64,000 bases of DNA, from NCBI GenBank assembly GCA_026399875.1, contig JAPLQF010000006.1, positions 73,549-137,548 of the forward strand. Reading direction: 5' to 3'. The notes beneath the pieces are model-generated. The model ran no database searches and had not been told where the DNA came from. It saw only the letters and a program-made list of their open reading frames with translations. The stretch comes from Burkholderiales bacterium. GTDB taxonomy: Bacteria; Pseudomonadota; Gammaproteobacteria; Burkholderiales; Burkholderiaceae_E. A program made the position numbers and the translations under genes. This document shows positions 1-8,723 of this stretch, one piece after another (positions within the stretch are counted from its first letter, which is position 1; each line of letters starts with the position of its first letter).

Positions 1-977
1 GCAGGCCGGTGCAGTGTCGGTGGCTGGCGCACAAGCTGAATCGCTCGCTGACGCATCGGTGAGTCCGGATCGTCGGCAAACTTGCGTGCGAAGAATCGCC
101 CGGTCGCCGCCAGCCGATCGAAGTCGCCCGGCTCGATCCAGCGCGGGCTGCCGGTTTCGGTGAAGGCATTGACTGCATGATTGGAGGGGCCGATGGTGAA
201 GCCAGAGTTGCCCAACAGGGTGGAAAACAAGGTTTCATCGACAATGTAAAGACGGCGGACGAATCCGAGCAGCGATTCGTCATGGCTGCGTCCGACCAGG
301 TATTCGCAGACCTCGCGACGGGCGCCGAAGAAGACACCCCCGATCATCGGCCTGACCCTCAGATCGAAAGGGTGAGGTCCGAGCGCGCCATCGCGGGCCA
401 TGCGTGTGAGCGCCAGCCCGGTGCGCGCCGGCAAACTCAAGCGCGGCGCAGCGGGTCCGTCGCTACGCTTGAGCACCGACAGCGCGCCGCGCTGGACCAG
501 CTGCGACTGATTGTCGAAATACCAGTGCCGCATCCGGCGAAGCAGGCGAAAGCGCTGCGACTTGCCGGGCGCAAAGGTGCGGTAGCCGAAGGTCATCAGC
601 AGGTCATCATCGTCATCGAGGCGTAGCAGGTCGATATGCGCCTGTGCCGAACTCGCCTTGATGAATGCCTCAAACTCGGCCAGGGGCCGGATCGGCAGGC
701 AGGTCGGGCTCAGCAGCTGGAAATAGTCGAAATCAAAACGCCGGAGTGCCTCGGCCAGGGTGTGAAAGATTGCCTCGGAAAATCCCCAGGTTCCCCAGCC
801 TGTGCCACGCGGATCGGCAATGGTGTGCGCATTGGGCGCACGCACCCCGAAATCGGCACGCTTGCTGAAATCATGGTGAATCAGCACCGGGTGGGGCGAG
901 AGCAGCCCGGCGAGCTGCTCGACAACCGCCGGCGACTGGGTCGCCGACATCACCCCAAAGACGCAACGCAAGGCCAT
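1..977 (-). CDS. Core-2/I-branching (GT14-like) glycosyltransferase, 3' end outside window
   Basis: An open frame runs leftwards from ATG at 977 and is still open at base 1, so about 325 residues of the N-terminal part are visible and the C-terminus is cut by the window edge. Visible motifs are an N-terminal HHDFSK, FDYFQLLSPTCLPIRP near residue 85, IVDETLFSTLLGNSGF and SPRWIEPGDFDRL further on, ending in ATGRFFARKF. These match the core-2/I-branching beta-1,6-N-acetylglucosaminyltransferase fold (GT14), in which the LLS and DE segments shape the sugar-nucleotide and acceptor site. In bacteria such enzymes usually decorate surface glycans; acceptor and donor cannot be read from the sequence. 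It is separated from the cta operon by a terminator. Family call fairly safe, substrate unknown. Confidence 0.72.
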   Translation of the reverse strand, partial: MALRCVFGVMSATQSPAVVEQLAGLLSPHPVLIHHDFSKRADFGVRAPNAHTIADPRGTGWGTWGFSEAIFHTLAEALRRFDFDYFQLLSPTCLPIRPLAEFEAFIKASSAQAHIDLLRLDDDDDLLMTFGYRTFAPGKSQRFRLLRRMRHWYFDNQSQLVQRGALSVLKRSDGPAAPRLSLPARTGLALTRMARDGALGPHPFDLRVRPMIGGVFFGARREVCEYLVGRSHDESLLGFVRRLYIVDETLFSTLLGNSGFTIGPSNHAVNAFTETGSPRWIEPGDFDRLAATGRFFARKFADDPDSPMRQRAIQLVRQPPTLHRP

Positions 978-1054
978 TGGCGCTTCCCGATAGACACTGG
1001 ACTTGAGTCTATCGGGCACGACTCGCGGCAGACCGCGCGGCTTGCGAGACGCGT

Positions 1055-1089
1055 GAAAAGGAGCCAGCCCGAAGGCAAGGCTCCTACGA
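1055..1089 (-). terminator. Intrinsic terminator after the cta operon
   Basis: A perfect 7-bp inverted repeat (AGGAGCC at 1059-1065, GGCTCCT at 1079-1085) with a 13-nt loop lies 25 bases beyond the ctaE stop. Read on the minus strand the stem is followed by TTTTC, which fits a Rho-independent terminator for the leftward cta operon. Confidence 0.6.
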
Positions 1090-1109
1090 GGGCGGGGTGA
1101 GTCTGGCGA

Positions 1110-1976
1110 TCAGAGCCAGTAGACGATCACGTAGAGCAGCAGCCAGACGACGTCGACGAAGTGCCAGTACCAGGCTGCAGCCTCGAAGGCGAAGTGGTTC
1201 TCAGGAGTGAAGTGGCCCTTGAGGATACGGATCAGCACCACGGTCAGCATGATCGCGCCGATCGTGACGTGAAAGCCGTGAAACCCGGTCAGCATGAAGA
1301 AGGTCGAGCCGAAGATGCCCGAGGTCAGCTTGAGATTCAGATCGCTATAGGCATGGACATATTCCAGCACCTGCAGACCCAGGAAGATCACGCCGAGCGC
1401 AATCGTGGCAACCATCCAGAAAATCAGCGAGCTGCGGCGATTGTCCTTGAGGGCATGGTGCGCAATCGTCAGGGTGATACCGGAAGCCAGCAGCAGGGCG
1501 GTGTTGATCGTCGGGATCGGCCAGGGCCCGACCTTGCCAAAGCTCGAGATCGTACCGGCCGGCCCAAGGTTGGGCCAGGCTGCCGCAAAGTCGGGCCACA
1601 GGAATTGCTTGTGATCAAGGTCACCGAGCCAGGGCATGGTGATCGTGCGGGCATAGAAAAGGGCGCCGAAGAAGGCAGCAAAAAACATCACCTCCGAGAA
1701 GATGAACCAGGCCATGCTCCACCGGAAGGAACTGTCGACCAGGCTGTTGTACTGCCCCGCCTCGGATTCACCGGCCACCGCTCCGAACCAGCCGACCAGC
1801 ATGTAGAAGAGCACGGCGAATCCGATCAGCAGCGACCACGTCCCCCAGGACTGCTGGTTGACGACGCCGACCGCGCCAAAGCCCGCGAAAGCCATGGCAA
1901 TCCCACCCACCATCGGCCACTTCGAGGGTGACGGCACGAAATAGTAGGGTGCCGAGTCGTGCGCAGCAGCGCTCAT
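1110..1976 (-). CDS. ctaE: Cytochrome c oxidase subunit III
   Basis: Subunit III of the aa3-type cytochrome c oxidase, an inner-membrane protein that stabilises subunit I and its proton uptake. The 288-residue product has the expected seven hydrophobic segments and typical stretches such as SKWPMVGG near the N-terminus, WFIFSEVMFFAAFFGAL in the middle, and FHGFHVTIG and WYWHFVDVVWLLLY at the end, where the conserved histidines lie. The ATG at 1976 is preferred over an in-frame ATG at 2048 because it has GGAG 8-9 bases upstream and gives the family N-terminus. Last gene of the leftward cta operon, 73 bases after the DUF2970 gene and followed by an intrinsic terminator. Confidence 0.95.
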   Translation of the reverse strand: MSAAAHDSAPYYFVPSPSKWPMVGGIAMAFAGFGAVGVVNQQSWGTWSLLIGFAVLFYMLVGWFGAVAGESEAGQYNSLVDSSFRWSMAWFIFSEVMFFAAFFGALFYARTITMPWLGDLDHKQFLWPDFAAAWPNLGPAGTISSFGKVGPWPIPTINTALLLASGITLTIAHHALKDNRRSSLIFWMVATIALGVIFLGLQVLEYVHAYSDLNLKLTSGIFGSTFFMLTGFHGFHVTIGAIMLTVVLIRILKGHFTPENHFAFEAAAWYWHFVDVVWLLLYVIVYWL

Positions 1977-2049
1977 GATTGTGTCTCCATCAGAATTCGA
2001 ATGATGCTGCGGGCTGACACTGCCGCAGCGGGGTTGTGCGTGAGGCACC

Positions 2050-2262
2050 TCATGCCACCACCAGCTTGACGATCAGCACCAGCGCAACCACAAAGATCGC
2101 CGCCAGCGCCACGCCGACACCGATCACCAGGACCGGGTTCAGGCTCGCGACATCACGCTGATGCGCCGCCGAGCCACGCACGCCGAAAAACGAGGCGCCC
2201 ACCGCTTTCGCTGTGTCGGCCAGGCCAGCCTTCGGCAGATCCGGGGTCACCTCATCAACCAT
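2050..2262 (-). CDS. DUF2970 single-span membrane protein
   Basis: A 70-residue protein with an N-terminal soluble part containing ASFFGVRGSAAHQRDVASLNP and one C-terminal membrane helix (about residues 44-68, VLVIGVGVALAAIFVVALVL). FFGVR followed by RD.A.LNP is the DUF2970 signature. Such genes sit between ctaG and ctaE in betaproteobacterial oxidase operons, so a role in oxidase assembly or stability is a context inference; no biochemical function is established as far as I know. The start codon shares one base with the ctaG stop codon, implying tight translational coupling. Confidence 0.85.
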   Translation of the reverse strand: MVDEVTPDLPKAGLADTAKAVGASFFGVRGSAAHQRDVASLNPVLVIGVGVALAAIFVVALVLIVKLVVA

Positions 2263-2855
2263 CAGATCTCTCGCCCTGTCGCTGGGAGGCGTGTCTGAGG
2301 CTGCATGCCAGCACCCACCTCGAAGAAAGTGTAGGACAAGGTGATGGTGCTCACATTGGCCGGCAGCCTGGGGTCGACCATGAACACCACCGGGAAACGG
2401 CGGGTTTCATTGGGACCGAGCGTCTGCTGGCGAAAACAGAAACACTCAAGCTTTCGGAAATGCTCGGCGGATACCGCCGGCGCGTAACTGGGGATCGCTT
2501 GCCCCGACATTTCACGGCCCTGGCCATTGATCAGCTCATAGTCGATCGTGACCAGTTCGCCGGGGTGCACCTCGATTGAGCGGCGCTCGGGCTTGAACTG
2601 CCAAGCACCCTGACGGTTGGCATCGAATTCGACGGTAATCGTCCGACTGGTGTCAACCTGGGTATTGCGGGCGATTTCGGCATTGCCCGACTCTTCACGC
2701 GTCAGAAAATTGACGCCGGTGATCTCGCAGATCTTTTTGTAGATCGGCACCATCGCGAAACCGAAGCCGAACATCAGCACCGTCAGGACACAAAGCTTGC
2801 CCAGCGTCGTCATATTCAGACGGGCGCGCTCGGGGGCGGGTGGGATCGGCGTCAA
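2262..2855 (-). CDS. ctaG: Cytochrome c oxidase assembly protein CtaG/Cox11
   Basis: Copper chaperone that delivers CuB to subunit I. One N-terminal membrane anchor (LGKLCVLTVLMFGFGFAMVP) is followed by a periplasmic beta-sandwich with the copper-binding motif ECFCF in KLECFCFRQQTLGP, and FMVDPRLP and TLSYTFFE near the C-terminus, all typical of Cox11. I chose the TTG at 2855 (197 aa) because it overlaps the stop of the upstream 40-aa gene as TTGA and gives the usual 15-20 residue leader before LGKL; the first ATG, at 2813, would give a 183-aa protein that also keeps every motif. Lies between the small assembly gene and DUF2970, as in other betaproteobacteria. Confidence 0.9.
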   Translation of the reverse strand: MTPIPPAPERARLNMTTLGKLCVLTVLMFGFGFAMVPIYKKICEITGVNFLTREESGNAEIARNTQVDTSRTITVEFDANRQGAWQFKPERRSIEVHPGELVTIDYELINGQGREMSGQAIPSYAPAVSAEHFRKLECFCFRQQTLGPNETRRFPVVFMVDPRLPANVSTITLSYTFFEVGAGMQPQTRLPATGREI

Positions 2856-2974
2856 TTGAACATCATCCGATTGACGATCACGCCGATAAAGAACAGCGCC
2901 ACGATCGACAGCAGCACCAGCGCAGTCCGCAGATTCGCAGACTTGCCGGTACCGGTTGGCGTGTGATCGGTCAT
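2852..2974 (-). CDS. Small cytochrome oxidase assembly protein (40 aa)
   Basis: A 40-codon gene read leftwards between ctaD and ctaG. It starts with ATG at 2974, 19 bases after the ctaD stop, and ends in TGA at 2852-2854. The product begins MTDHTPTGTGKSANLR and then has one membrane helix, ALVLLSIVALFFIGVIV, ending NRMMFN. Tiny single-span proteins with an NRMMF-like end occur at this exact position in many betaproteobacterial cta operons and are annotated as oxidase small assembly proteins. Function is inferred from position and family resemblance. Its stop codon overlaps the TTG start proposed for ctaG. Confidence 0.78.
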   Translation of the reverse strand: MTDHTPTGTGKSANLRTALVLLSIVALFFIGVIVNRMMFN

Positions 2975-2992
2975 ATCGTCCAGCCGAAAAAC

Positions 2993-4579
2993 TTACTTGA
3001 CCGTCGGGGGCGTCTCGAAGCTGTGGAAAGGTGCCGGCGACGGCAGCGTCCACTCGAGGCCTTGTGCGTTTTCCCAGACTTCCGGCGTGGCCTTGCGTCC
3101 GCCACGGATGCACTTGAGCACCGCGTAGAGGAAGATCAGCTGCGACAGTCCGAAGCCGAAGGCGCCAATCGAGGCGACCATGTTGAAGTCGGCAAACTGC
3201 ATCGGATAGTCGGCATAACGACGCGGCATGCCAGCCAGACCAAGGAAGTGCATCGGGAAGAAGGTGATGTTGAAAGTGATCAGCGAGGCCCAGAAGTGGA
3301 ACTTGCCGAGCGACTCGTCATACATGTGACCGGTCCATTTCGGGATCCAGTAATAGGTACCGGCGAATAGCGCAAAGAGCGATCCGGCCACCAGCACATA
3401 GTGGAAGTGGGCCACCACATAGTAGGTATCGTGCAACTGGATATCGAGCGGGGCGACCGACAGAATGATGCCGGTCAGACCACCCATCGTGAACACGAAG
3501 ATGAAGCCGATCGCAAACAGCATCGGCGTCTCGAAAGTCATCGAGCCGCGCCACATCGTGGCGACCCAGTTGAAGATCTTCACGCCGGTGGGCACCGCGA
3601 TCAGCATGGTCGCGTACATGAAAAAGAGCTGCCCGGTGACCGGCATGCCAGTCGTGAACATGTGGTGGGCCCAGACGATGAACGACAGGATCGCGATCGA
3701 CGAGGTGGCGTAAACCATCGAGCTGTAGCCGAACAGCCGTTTGCGCGAGAAGGTCGGGATGATCTCGCTCACGATGCCGAAGGCCGGCAGGATCATGATG
3801 TAGACCTCGGGATGCCCGAAGAACCAGAAGATGTGCTGGTACATGACCGGGTCACCGCCACCGGCCGCATTGAAGAACGAAGTGCCGAAGTGACGGTCGG
3901 TCAGCAGCATGGTGATCGCACCGGCCAGCACCGGCATGACCGCGATCAGCAGGTAGGCGGTGATCAGCCAGGTCCAGACGAACATCGGCATCTTCATGAG
4001 CGTCATGCCCGGCGCCCGCATGTTCAGGATGGTGGTGATGATGTTGATCGACCCCATGATCGACGAGGCACCCAGGATGTGTACCGCGAAGATGGTCATG
4101 TCCATGCCGATGCCCATCTGTACCGACAGCGGCGCATAGAGCGTCCAGCCGGCTGCCGTAGCACCACCCGGCACGAAGAACGAACCCACCAGCAGCAATG
4201 CCGCCGGCGGCAACAACCAGAAGCTGAAATTGTTCATGCGGGCAAAAGCCATGTCGGACGCACCGACCATCATCGGGATCTGCCAGTTCGCGAAGCCCAC
4301 GAAGGCCGGCATGATCGCGCCGAACACCATGATCAGCCCGTGCATGGTGGTGAGCTGGTTGAAGAACTCGGGCTGCACATACTGCAGGCCCGGGCGCATC
4401 AGCTCGGCACGGATCGTCAGCGCCAGGACACCACCCGACAGCAGCATGATGAAGCTGAACCACAGGTACAGCGTGCCGATGTCCTTGTGATTGGTGGCAT
4501 AAACCCAGCGACGCCAGCCGTGAGGATGGTCGTGTGCATGGTCATGATGGCCTGCGGGGTGGTCCAGAACTGCGCTCAT
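2993..4579 (-). CDS. ctaD: Cytochrome c oxidase subunit I
   Basis: Catalytic subunit of aa3-type haem-copper oxidase, reducing O2 to water and pumping protons. The 528-residue protein has about 12 membrane helices. Visible ligands include H80 (heme a, TTMHG), H256 with E258 and Y260 in FFGHPEVYI (CuB, proton-channel Glu and the cross-linked Tyr), H305-H306 in WAHHMFT (CuB), and H391/H393 in VAHFHYV (heme a3 and heme a). NWQIPMM and [16 protein letters not shown] carry the D-channel residues, so this is an A-type pumping oxidase. The N-terminal [10 protein letters not shown] run is a variable extension. Ribosome site AGGAG lies 6 bases before the ATG. Second core gene after ctaC. Confidence 0.97.
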   Translation of the reverse strand: MSAVLDHPAGHHDHAHDHPHGWRRWVYATNHKDIGTLYLWFSFIMLLSGGVLALTIRAELMRPGLQYVQPEFFNQLTTMHGLIMVFGAIMPAFVGFANWQIPMMVGASDMAFARMNNFSFWLLPPAALLLVGSFFVPGGATAAGWTLYAPLSVQMGIGMDMTIFAVHILGASSIMGSINIITTILNMRAPGMTLMKMPMFVWTWLITAYLLIAVMPVLAGAITMLLTDRHFGTSFFNAAGGGDPVMYQHIFWFFGHPEVYIMILPAFGIVSEIIPTFSRKRLFGYSSMVYATSSIAILSFIVWAHHMFTTGMPVTGQLFFMYATMLIAVPTGVKIFNWVATMWRGSMTFETPMLFAIGFIFVFTMGGLTGIILSVAPLDIQLHDTYYVVAHFHYVLVAGSLFALFAGTYYWIPKWTGHMYDESLGKFHFWASLITFNITFFPMHFLGLAGMPRRYADYPMQFADFNMVASIGAFGFGLSQLIFLYAVLKCIRGGRKATPEVWENAQGLEWTLPSPAPFHSFETPPTVK

Positions 4580-4663
4580 CGACTGCTCCTGATCCTGATC
4601 GGTGATGCCGGATTCGCTGAAAGATTCGGTGCCGCCCGAGGACGGCGCCGCATGACAGACCGC

Positions 4664-5830
4664 TTACTTGCGGGCTTCGGTGAATTCCTTGGGCTGAACG
4701 ATATTGTCTTCAGCCTTGTTGCTCCAGGCATTGCGGGTATAGGTCGCCACCGCCGCCAGCTCCACATCGGACAACTGCTTGAACGACGCCATCGATGTGC
4801 CCTGTTTGCCCTTGAGCAGCAGCGCGATCTGGTCATCGGACTTGCCCAGGACGACCTTCGAACCCTCGAGGGCCGGGAAGGCGCCTGCCACACCCTTGCC
4901 GTTCGCCTGGTGACAGGCCGCACAGTTGGCACCGAAGACCTTCTGCCCGCGCTCGTTGAGGTCGGCCAGAGTCCATTCCTTGGTCGCATCGTCAGCCTGC
5001 GCCATCATTTCCTGCTTCTTGGCCGCCGCCCACTTCACGAAGTCTTCCTGGCTCTTGACCTCGACCACGATCGGCATCTGCGAGTGGTTCTTGCCGCACA
5101 ACTCGGCACAGTTGCCGCGGTAGGTACCGACTTTTTCGGCGCGAAACCAGGTATCGCGAACAAAGCCGGGAATCGCGTCCTGCTTGACGCCAAAAGCCGG
5201 CACCATCCAGGCGTGGATGACGTCGGTCGCGGTGACCACCATCCGGATCTTCTGATTGACCGGCACCACCAGCGGCTGATCGACTTCCATCAGATAGGTT
5301 TCGGACATCGGCTCGCTGCCGTCCATCTGGGACAGTGGCGTGGTCATTGTCGACAGCAGGGTCACGCCGGCGGCATCGCCGCGCAGATATTCATAGCCCC
5401 ACTTCCACTGGTAGCCGACCGCCTTGATGGTGAGATCGGCCTGTGAGGTGTCCTTCTGCTCGATGACCATGCGGGTCGCCGGGATCGCAAGGCCGATCAC
5501 GATCAGGAAAGGGATGATGGTCCAGGCGATCTCGACCGAGGTGCTCTCGTGAAAATCAGCCGGCTTGGCGCCACGCGACTTCCTGTGCGCCCAGATCGAA
5601 TAGAACATCACGGCAAACACCGCAATGAAAATGACCAGACAGACGACCATCAGGAAATTGTGAATCCAGTACTGGTCGGCAGCGATCTTGGTGACGCCCG
5701 GACGCAGGTTGGTCTGCAGGACGTTCGGGCCGCCGGGCATGTCACTGACCGCCCAGGCCGCGCCCGACATCAAGGCGCCCGTCAGGACAGAAAGGCACTG
5801 CTGGAAAAAGGTGTGTCGTTGCCGTTGCAT
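4664..5830 (-). CDS. ctaC: Cytochrome c oxidase subunit II with fused cytochrome c domain
   Basis: Subunit II accepts electrons from cytochrome c through the CuA centre. The 388-residue product has a signal peptide (cleavage likely after GAAWA, residue about 27), two membrane helices (about 57-80 and 102-118), the CuA ligands H206, C241, E243, C245, H249 and M252 (CAELCGKNHSQM), and a C-terminal class I cytochrome c domain with CAACH at 303-307. It is therefore of the caa3-like subunit II type. The start at 5830 gives the cleaner signal peptide; an in-frame ATG at 5851 would overlap the DUF2244 stop by 7 bases. An 84-base gap containing only the ctaD ribosome site follows. Confidence 0.96.
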   Translation of the reverse strand: MQRQRHTFFQQCLSVLTGALMSGAAWAVSDMPGGPNVLQTNLRPGVTKIAADQYWIHNFLMVVCLVIFIAVFAVMFYSIWAHRKSRGAKPADFHESTSVEIAWTIIPFLIVIGLAIPATRMVIEQKDTSQADLTIKAVGYQWKWGYEYLRGDAAGVTLLSTMTTPLSQMDGSEPMSETYLMEVDQPLVVPVNQKIRMVVTATDVIHAWMVPAFGVKQDAIPGFVRDTWFRAEKVGTYRGNCAELCGKNHSQMPIVVEVKSQEDFVKWAAAKKQEMMAQADDATKEWTLADLNERGQKVFGANCAACHQANGKGVAGAFPALEGSKVVLGKSDDQIALLLKGKQGTSMASFKQLSDVELAAVATYTRNAWSNKAEDNIVQPKEFTEARK

Positions 5831-5844
5831 GGTCTCACCAAGAA

Positions 5845-6321
5845 TCAACATCTCAATCCCTGCAACTGCGTTCGCAGCTGCATCGCAAGGTCAGTCCGTT
5901 CGGACTCGGGCACAAACCGCCCAACCTCGATCCGCTGTCCAGAAGTCACCAGGCCGATCAGCTCCTGCCTGGCACCGTTGTATTCCACTCGAATCCACGC
6001 CGGGGCGCACTTTTCCTGGCTCAGCCGCTCAGCCCGACTGGTCTCGACCAGGAGACAGTCCTGGCTCAAGACAATTCGTTCGTAGTCGGCGGCATGCCGA
6101 GCATAGACCACGAAAGCGGTGCCAAGTGCCAACACCTCGATACCTGCGAAGGGAAGGACCATCCAGGCACCAGCGGCAGCAAATGCCAGTGCTATTCCCA
6201 GAGATACCGTCGCCAAAGACGCAAAGATCAGCGCCAGCTGCCTTGGGGCAAGCGAGCAATTCCGCTTGCTGAGCCATTCCTGCCGATTGGCGGATATCAC
6301 ATGAACCCAGGGACGCTGCAT
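5845..6321 (-). CDS. DUF2244 integral membrane protein
   Basis: A 158-residue protein with a short polar N-terminus (NRQEWLSKRNCSLAPRQL), two adjacent membrane helices (about residues 30-75) and a soluble C-terminal half with WIRVEYNG and GRFVPESERTDLAMQL. This order and the RNCSLSPRQL-like start are typical of DUF2244 proteins, which lie immediately upstream of ctaC in many proteobacteria. A link to oxidase biogenesis is inferred from position only. ATG at 6321 is preferred over GTG at 6327 because the GAGG ribosome site is 9 bases from the ATG. First gene of the leftward oxidase operon. Confidence 0.8.
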   Translation of the reverse strand: MQRPWVHVISANRQEWLSKRNCSLAPRQLALIFASLATVSLGIALAFAAAGAWMVLPFAGIEVLALGTAFVVYARHAADYERIVLSQDCLLVETSRAERLSQEKCAPAWIRVEYNGARQELIGLVTSGQRIEVGRFVPESERTDLAMQLRTQLQGLRC

Positions 6322-6427
6322 TGACACCAGCCTCTGTTGCCTGACCTTTACTGCACTGCCGCATTATAGGCGGCTGGGCGGCGGGCCAGCAAGCCGGCCG
6401 ACCGGTCGAATCACCGCCAGCATCCGC

Positions 6428-7399
6428 TCATCGTCTCGCCGAGCCTGGCGGGCTGCGAAATTCAATCGGCGAATAGCCATCGGGCAAGCGTTTTTTCGGG
6501 CCGCACCAGGCGTGGCCAAAGATGACCTCGAAGCTCACTGGCAGGGGAGCCAGCGGATCACTGCCGCGCAGTCGGACCGCTGCCGCCTCGAGTGCCGCCT
6601 CGCGACGGCGGGGCGTTGCCAGCCCCCTGGCGCGCCCGCGCCGGGCGTCGCCGCCAAGTCCGCGCAATTCGGCAAGCATGGTCATCAGATCGGTCCAGGT
6701 CACTGTCAACCGCTGGGCGTCCATCACCGGTTCGGCAAAGCCGGCTTTCACCAGGGCGTCACCGATGTCATGCAGGTCGGGCAACGGCTGCATCGCCATG
6801 CCGCACTGGCGCAGCTCGTGCAGGGTGTCGACGCCCAGCGAACTGAACATCAGCAGGCCGTCAGGGCGAATCACCCGATACCACTCGGCAATCGCCGCCG
6901 GCACGTCATCGAACCAGTGAAAGGCGAGGTTCGACCAGAGCAGGTCGACACTGCTGGCCTCGAAGGGGAGACGATGGGTGTCTCCGACCAGATAGCGACC
7001 CAGGGGCGCCGTGGGAAGAGCGGTGACCGCGGGCGAACCGGCTCTCGCAGAGATGTCAGGCGCAGGACGGCTTCGGCGGCCCAGTCGCTGCAGCAAGGAC
7101 TGCGCCCAGGACTGGCGGGCGGGACGGTCGAGCCGGATGGCAGCGTCGATACGCTGCGGGGCCAGGTCCAGGCCGATCACCTCGGCTTGCGGCCAGCGCA
7201 CACGCAGCCGCCGCACGCCATCGCCCAGACCGCAACCGACATCGAGGACCCGAGAAGGGGCCAGCCGGACCAGGTCGAGCCGTTCGATCATGCGCCGTTC
7301 GACTTCGCGAAAGAGAAAGTCGGCCTGCCCTGGAGACTGGCTGCGCCGGTCGAACTGACGGCGGACGGCCAAACGGTCTAGGTCGGAAGGCTCAGGCAT
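6428..7399 (-). CDS. bioC: Class I SAM methyltransferase, BioC-like
   Basis: A 323-residue methyltransferase. The N-terminus RRQFDRRSQSP resembles the BioC start; motif I is VLDVGCGLGDG (about 50-60), the acidic end of strand 2 is GLDLAP, and motif IV-like DLLWSNLAFHWFDD is followed by WYRVIRPDGLLMFSSLG. The SNLAFHW segment is characteristic of malonyl-ACP O-methyltransferase BioC, which primes biotin synthesis by masking malonyl-ACP. No other biotin genes are present here, and a polar insertion near residues 90-125 (RRSRPAPDISAR) is not typical, so a different methylation target is possible. Read divergently from comF with 40 bases between the starts. Confidence 0.7.
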   Translation of the reverse strand: MPEPSDLDRLAVRRQFDRRSQSPGQADFLFREVERRMIERLDLVRLAPSRVLDVGCGLGDGVRRLRVRWPQAEVIGLDLAPQRIDAAIRLDRPARQSWAQSLLQRLGRRSRPAPDISARAGSPAVTALPTAPLGRYLVGDTHRLPFEASSVDLLWSNLAFHWFDDVPAAIAEWYRVIRPDGLLMFSSLGVDTLHELRQCGMAMQPLPDLHDIGDALVKAGFAEPVMDAQRLTVTWTDLMTMLAELRGLGGDARRGRARGLATPRRREAALEAAAVRLRGSDPLAPLPVSFEVIFGHAWCGPKKRLPDGYSPIEFRSPPGSARR

Positions 7400-7439
7400 C
7401 GCGAGCCCAGTATACCGGCGGGTGCGGTAGGCTCAGGGC

Positions 7440-8207
7440 ATGAGAACAAGCATGCTGCAGGGGCTGCTCAAGCCGGTCAGGCGCCGGATCGGCTTCTGGT
7501 TCGACCATCTTGCGCCGCGCGGCTGCGCCCTGTGCGATCAGGCGCTCGCGCCGGGCGCTTTTCCGAGCGTGTGCATGGCCTGCATCCTGGCGATGCCGGG
7601 CATCAACCGCCTGCGATGCGCCCGCTGCGGCCTTCCGGCCAGTGCCGTCACCGATCAGCAGGCCTGCCCGTGCTCGATCGCTTCACCCGCCTTCGACCAG
7701 ACCGTGGCGGTCGCCGATTACGTTGCACCACTCGATCGCTTGATAACCTCGCTCAAGTTCGGCCGTCAGCTCAATCTGGCCCGACCGCTGGGCGAGCTGC
7801 TCGCCACGCGCTGGCTCGGCAGCACGCCGGCAATCCGGCTCGATTGCCTGGTGCCGGTACCGCTGAGCGCATCGCGCCTGGCACAGCGCGGCTTCAACCA
7901 GGCGCTCGAAATGGCCCGGAGCATGGCCGCATCGGTCAGAGCACCACTTCCGGTGATGCCCTTCGGGCTGCACCGCCTGCGCGACACCCCGCCTCAGACC
8001 GGTCTGAGTCTGGTAGAGCGTCGCCACAATCTCGCCGGCGCGTTTTCAAGCGGTGCCCGTTTCGACGGTCTGCATGTCGGCCTGGTCGATGACGTCATGA
8101 CCAGCGGCTCGACACTGACCGAATCAGCGCGAATCCTGAAGGCTGCAGGCGCCTGCAGCGTGGTCGCGCTGGTGGTCGCCCGGACCACGCGCGATTCGCC
8201 TGCCTGA
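7440..8207 (+). CDS. comF: ComF family protein (amidophosphoribosyltransferase-like)
   Basis: A 255-residue ComF protein, related to phosphoribosyltransferases and needed for DNA uptake in competent bacteria. The N-terminus has a double zinc-ribbon-like set of cysteines (CALCDQ, CMAC, CARCG, CPC, residues about 28-82). The phosphoribosyltransferase half contains VPLSASRLAQRGFNQALEMA, RDTPPQTGLSLVERRHNLAGAF and the PRPP loop VDDVMTSGSTL near residue 220. It is monocistronic or co-transcribed with trmL, which starts 25 bases later. No competence genes are close by, so its role here cannot be said from context. Confidence 0.9.
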   Translation: MRTSMLQGLLKPVRRRIGFWFDHLAPRGCALCDQALAPGAFPSVCMACILAMPGINRLRCARCGLPASAVTDQQACPCSIASPAFDQTVAVADYVAPLDRLITSLKFGRQLNLARPLGELLATRWLGSTPAIRLDCLVPVPLSASRLAQRGFNQALEMARSMAASVRAPLPVMPFGLHRLRDTPPQTGLSLVERRHNLAGAFSSGARFDGLHVGLVDDVMTSGSTLTESARILKAAGACSVVALVVARTTRDSPA

Positions 8208-8231
8208 CCGGCTTCGCTCACCAGTAAACCC

Positions 8232-8723
8232 ATGTTCGATATCGTACTGGTCCATCCGGAAATCCCGCCCAATACCGGCAATGTGATCCGCCTGTGTGCC
8301 AACACCGGCGCTCGCCTGCACCTGATCGAGCCACTGGGCTTTGCGCTCGACGACGCAAAAATGCGCCGTGCAGGGCTCGACTATCACGAGTGGGCCGCAG
8401 TCAGGGTGCATGCGAGCTGGCAGACCTTCCTGGCGGCACACCAGCCCGACCCGGCCCGCATGTTTGCCCTGACCACACGCGGCGCACGTGCGCCGGCATC
8501 GGTGGCTTTTCGTACCGACGACTGCTTCGTATTCGGCTCTGAAAGCGCCGGACTGCCGCAGGCCGTGCGGGACACCTTCTGCGCCGAACAACAGCTGCGG
8601 CTGCCGATGCGTCCCGGCAATCGCAGCCTCAACCTCTCGAACGCAGTGGCGGTCGTGGTTTTCGAAGCCTGGCGACAGCTCGGATTCGAGGGCAGCGCCG
8701 ATCCGCCTCAGATACCCCGATAG
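8232..8723 (+). CDS. trmL: tRNA (cytidine(34)-2'-O)-methyltransferase TrmL
   Basis: A 163-residue SPOUT-class methyltransferase that 2'-O-methylates the wobble base of certain leucine tRNAs. It has the family start [37 protein letters not shown], the knot region [12 protein letters not shown] and the C-terminal [20 protein letters not shown]. Length is that of the minimal TrmL family, with no N-terminal extension of the kind seen in longer SpoU enzymes. Its last 16 bases overlap the end of the convergent nitroreductase gene. Confidence 0.93.
   Translation: MFDIVLVHPEIPPNTGNVIRLCANTGARLHLIEPLGFALDDAKMRRAGLDYHEWAAVRVHASWQTFLAAHQPDPARMFALTTRGARAPASVAFRTDDCFVFGSESAGLPQAVRDTFCAEQQLRLPMRPGNRSLNLSNAVAVVVFEAWRQLGFEGSADPPQIPR

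Noticed and set aside
3401..5446. Long open frame (681 codons) on the plus strand
   Set aside because: It lies antisense to ctaD and ctaC, is rich in His, Arg and Asp as expected for the reverse of high-GC coding DNA, and matches no family.
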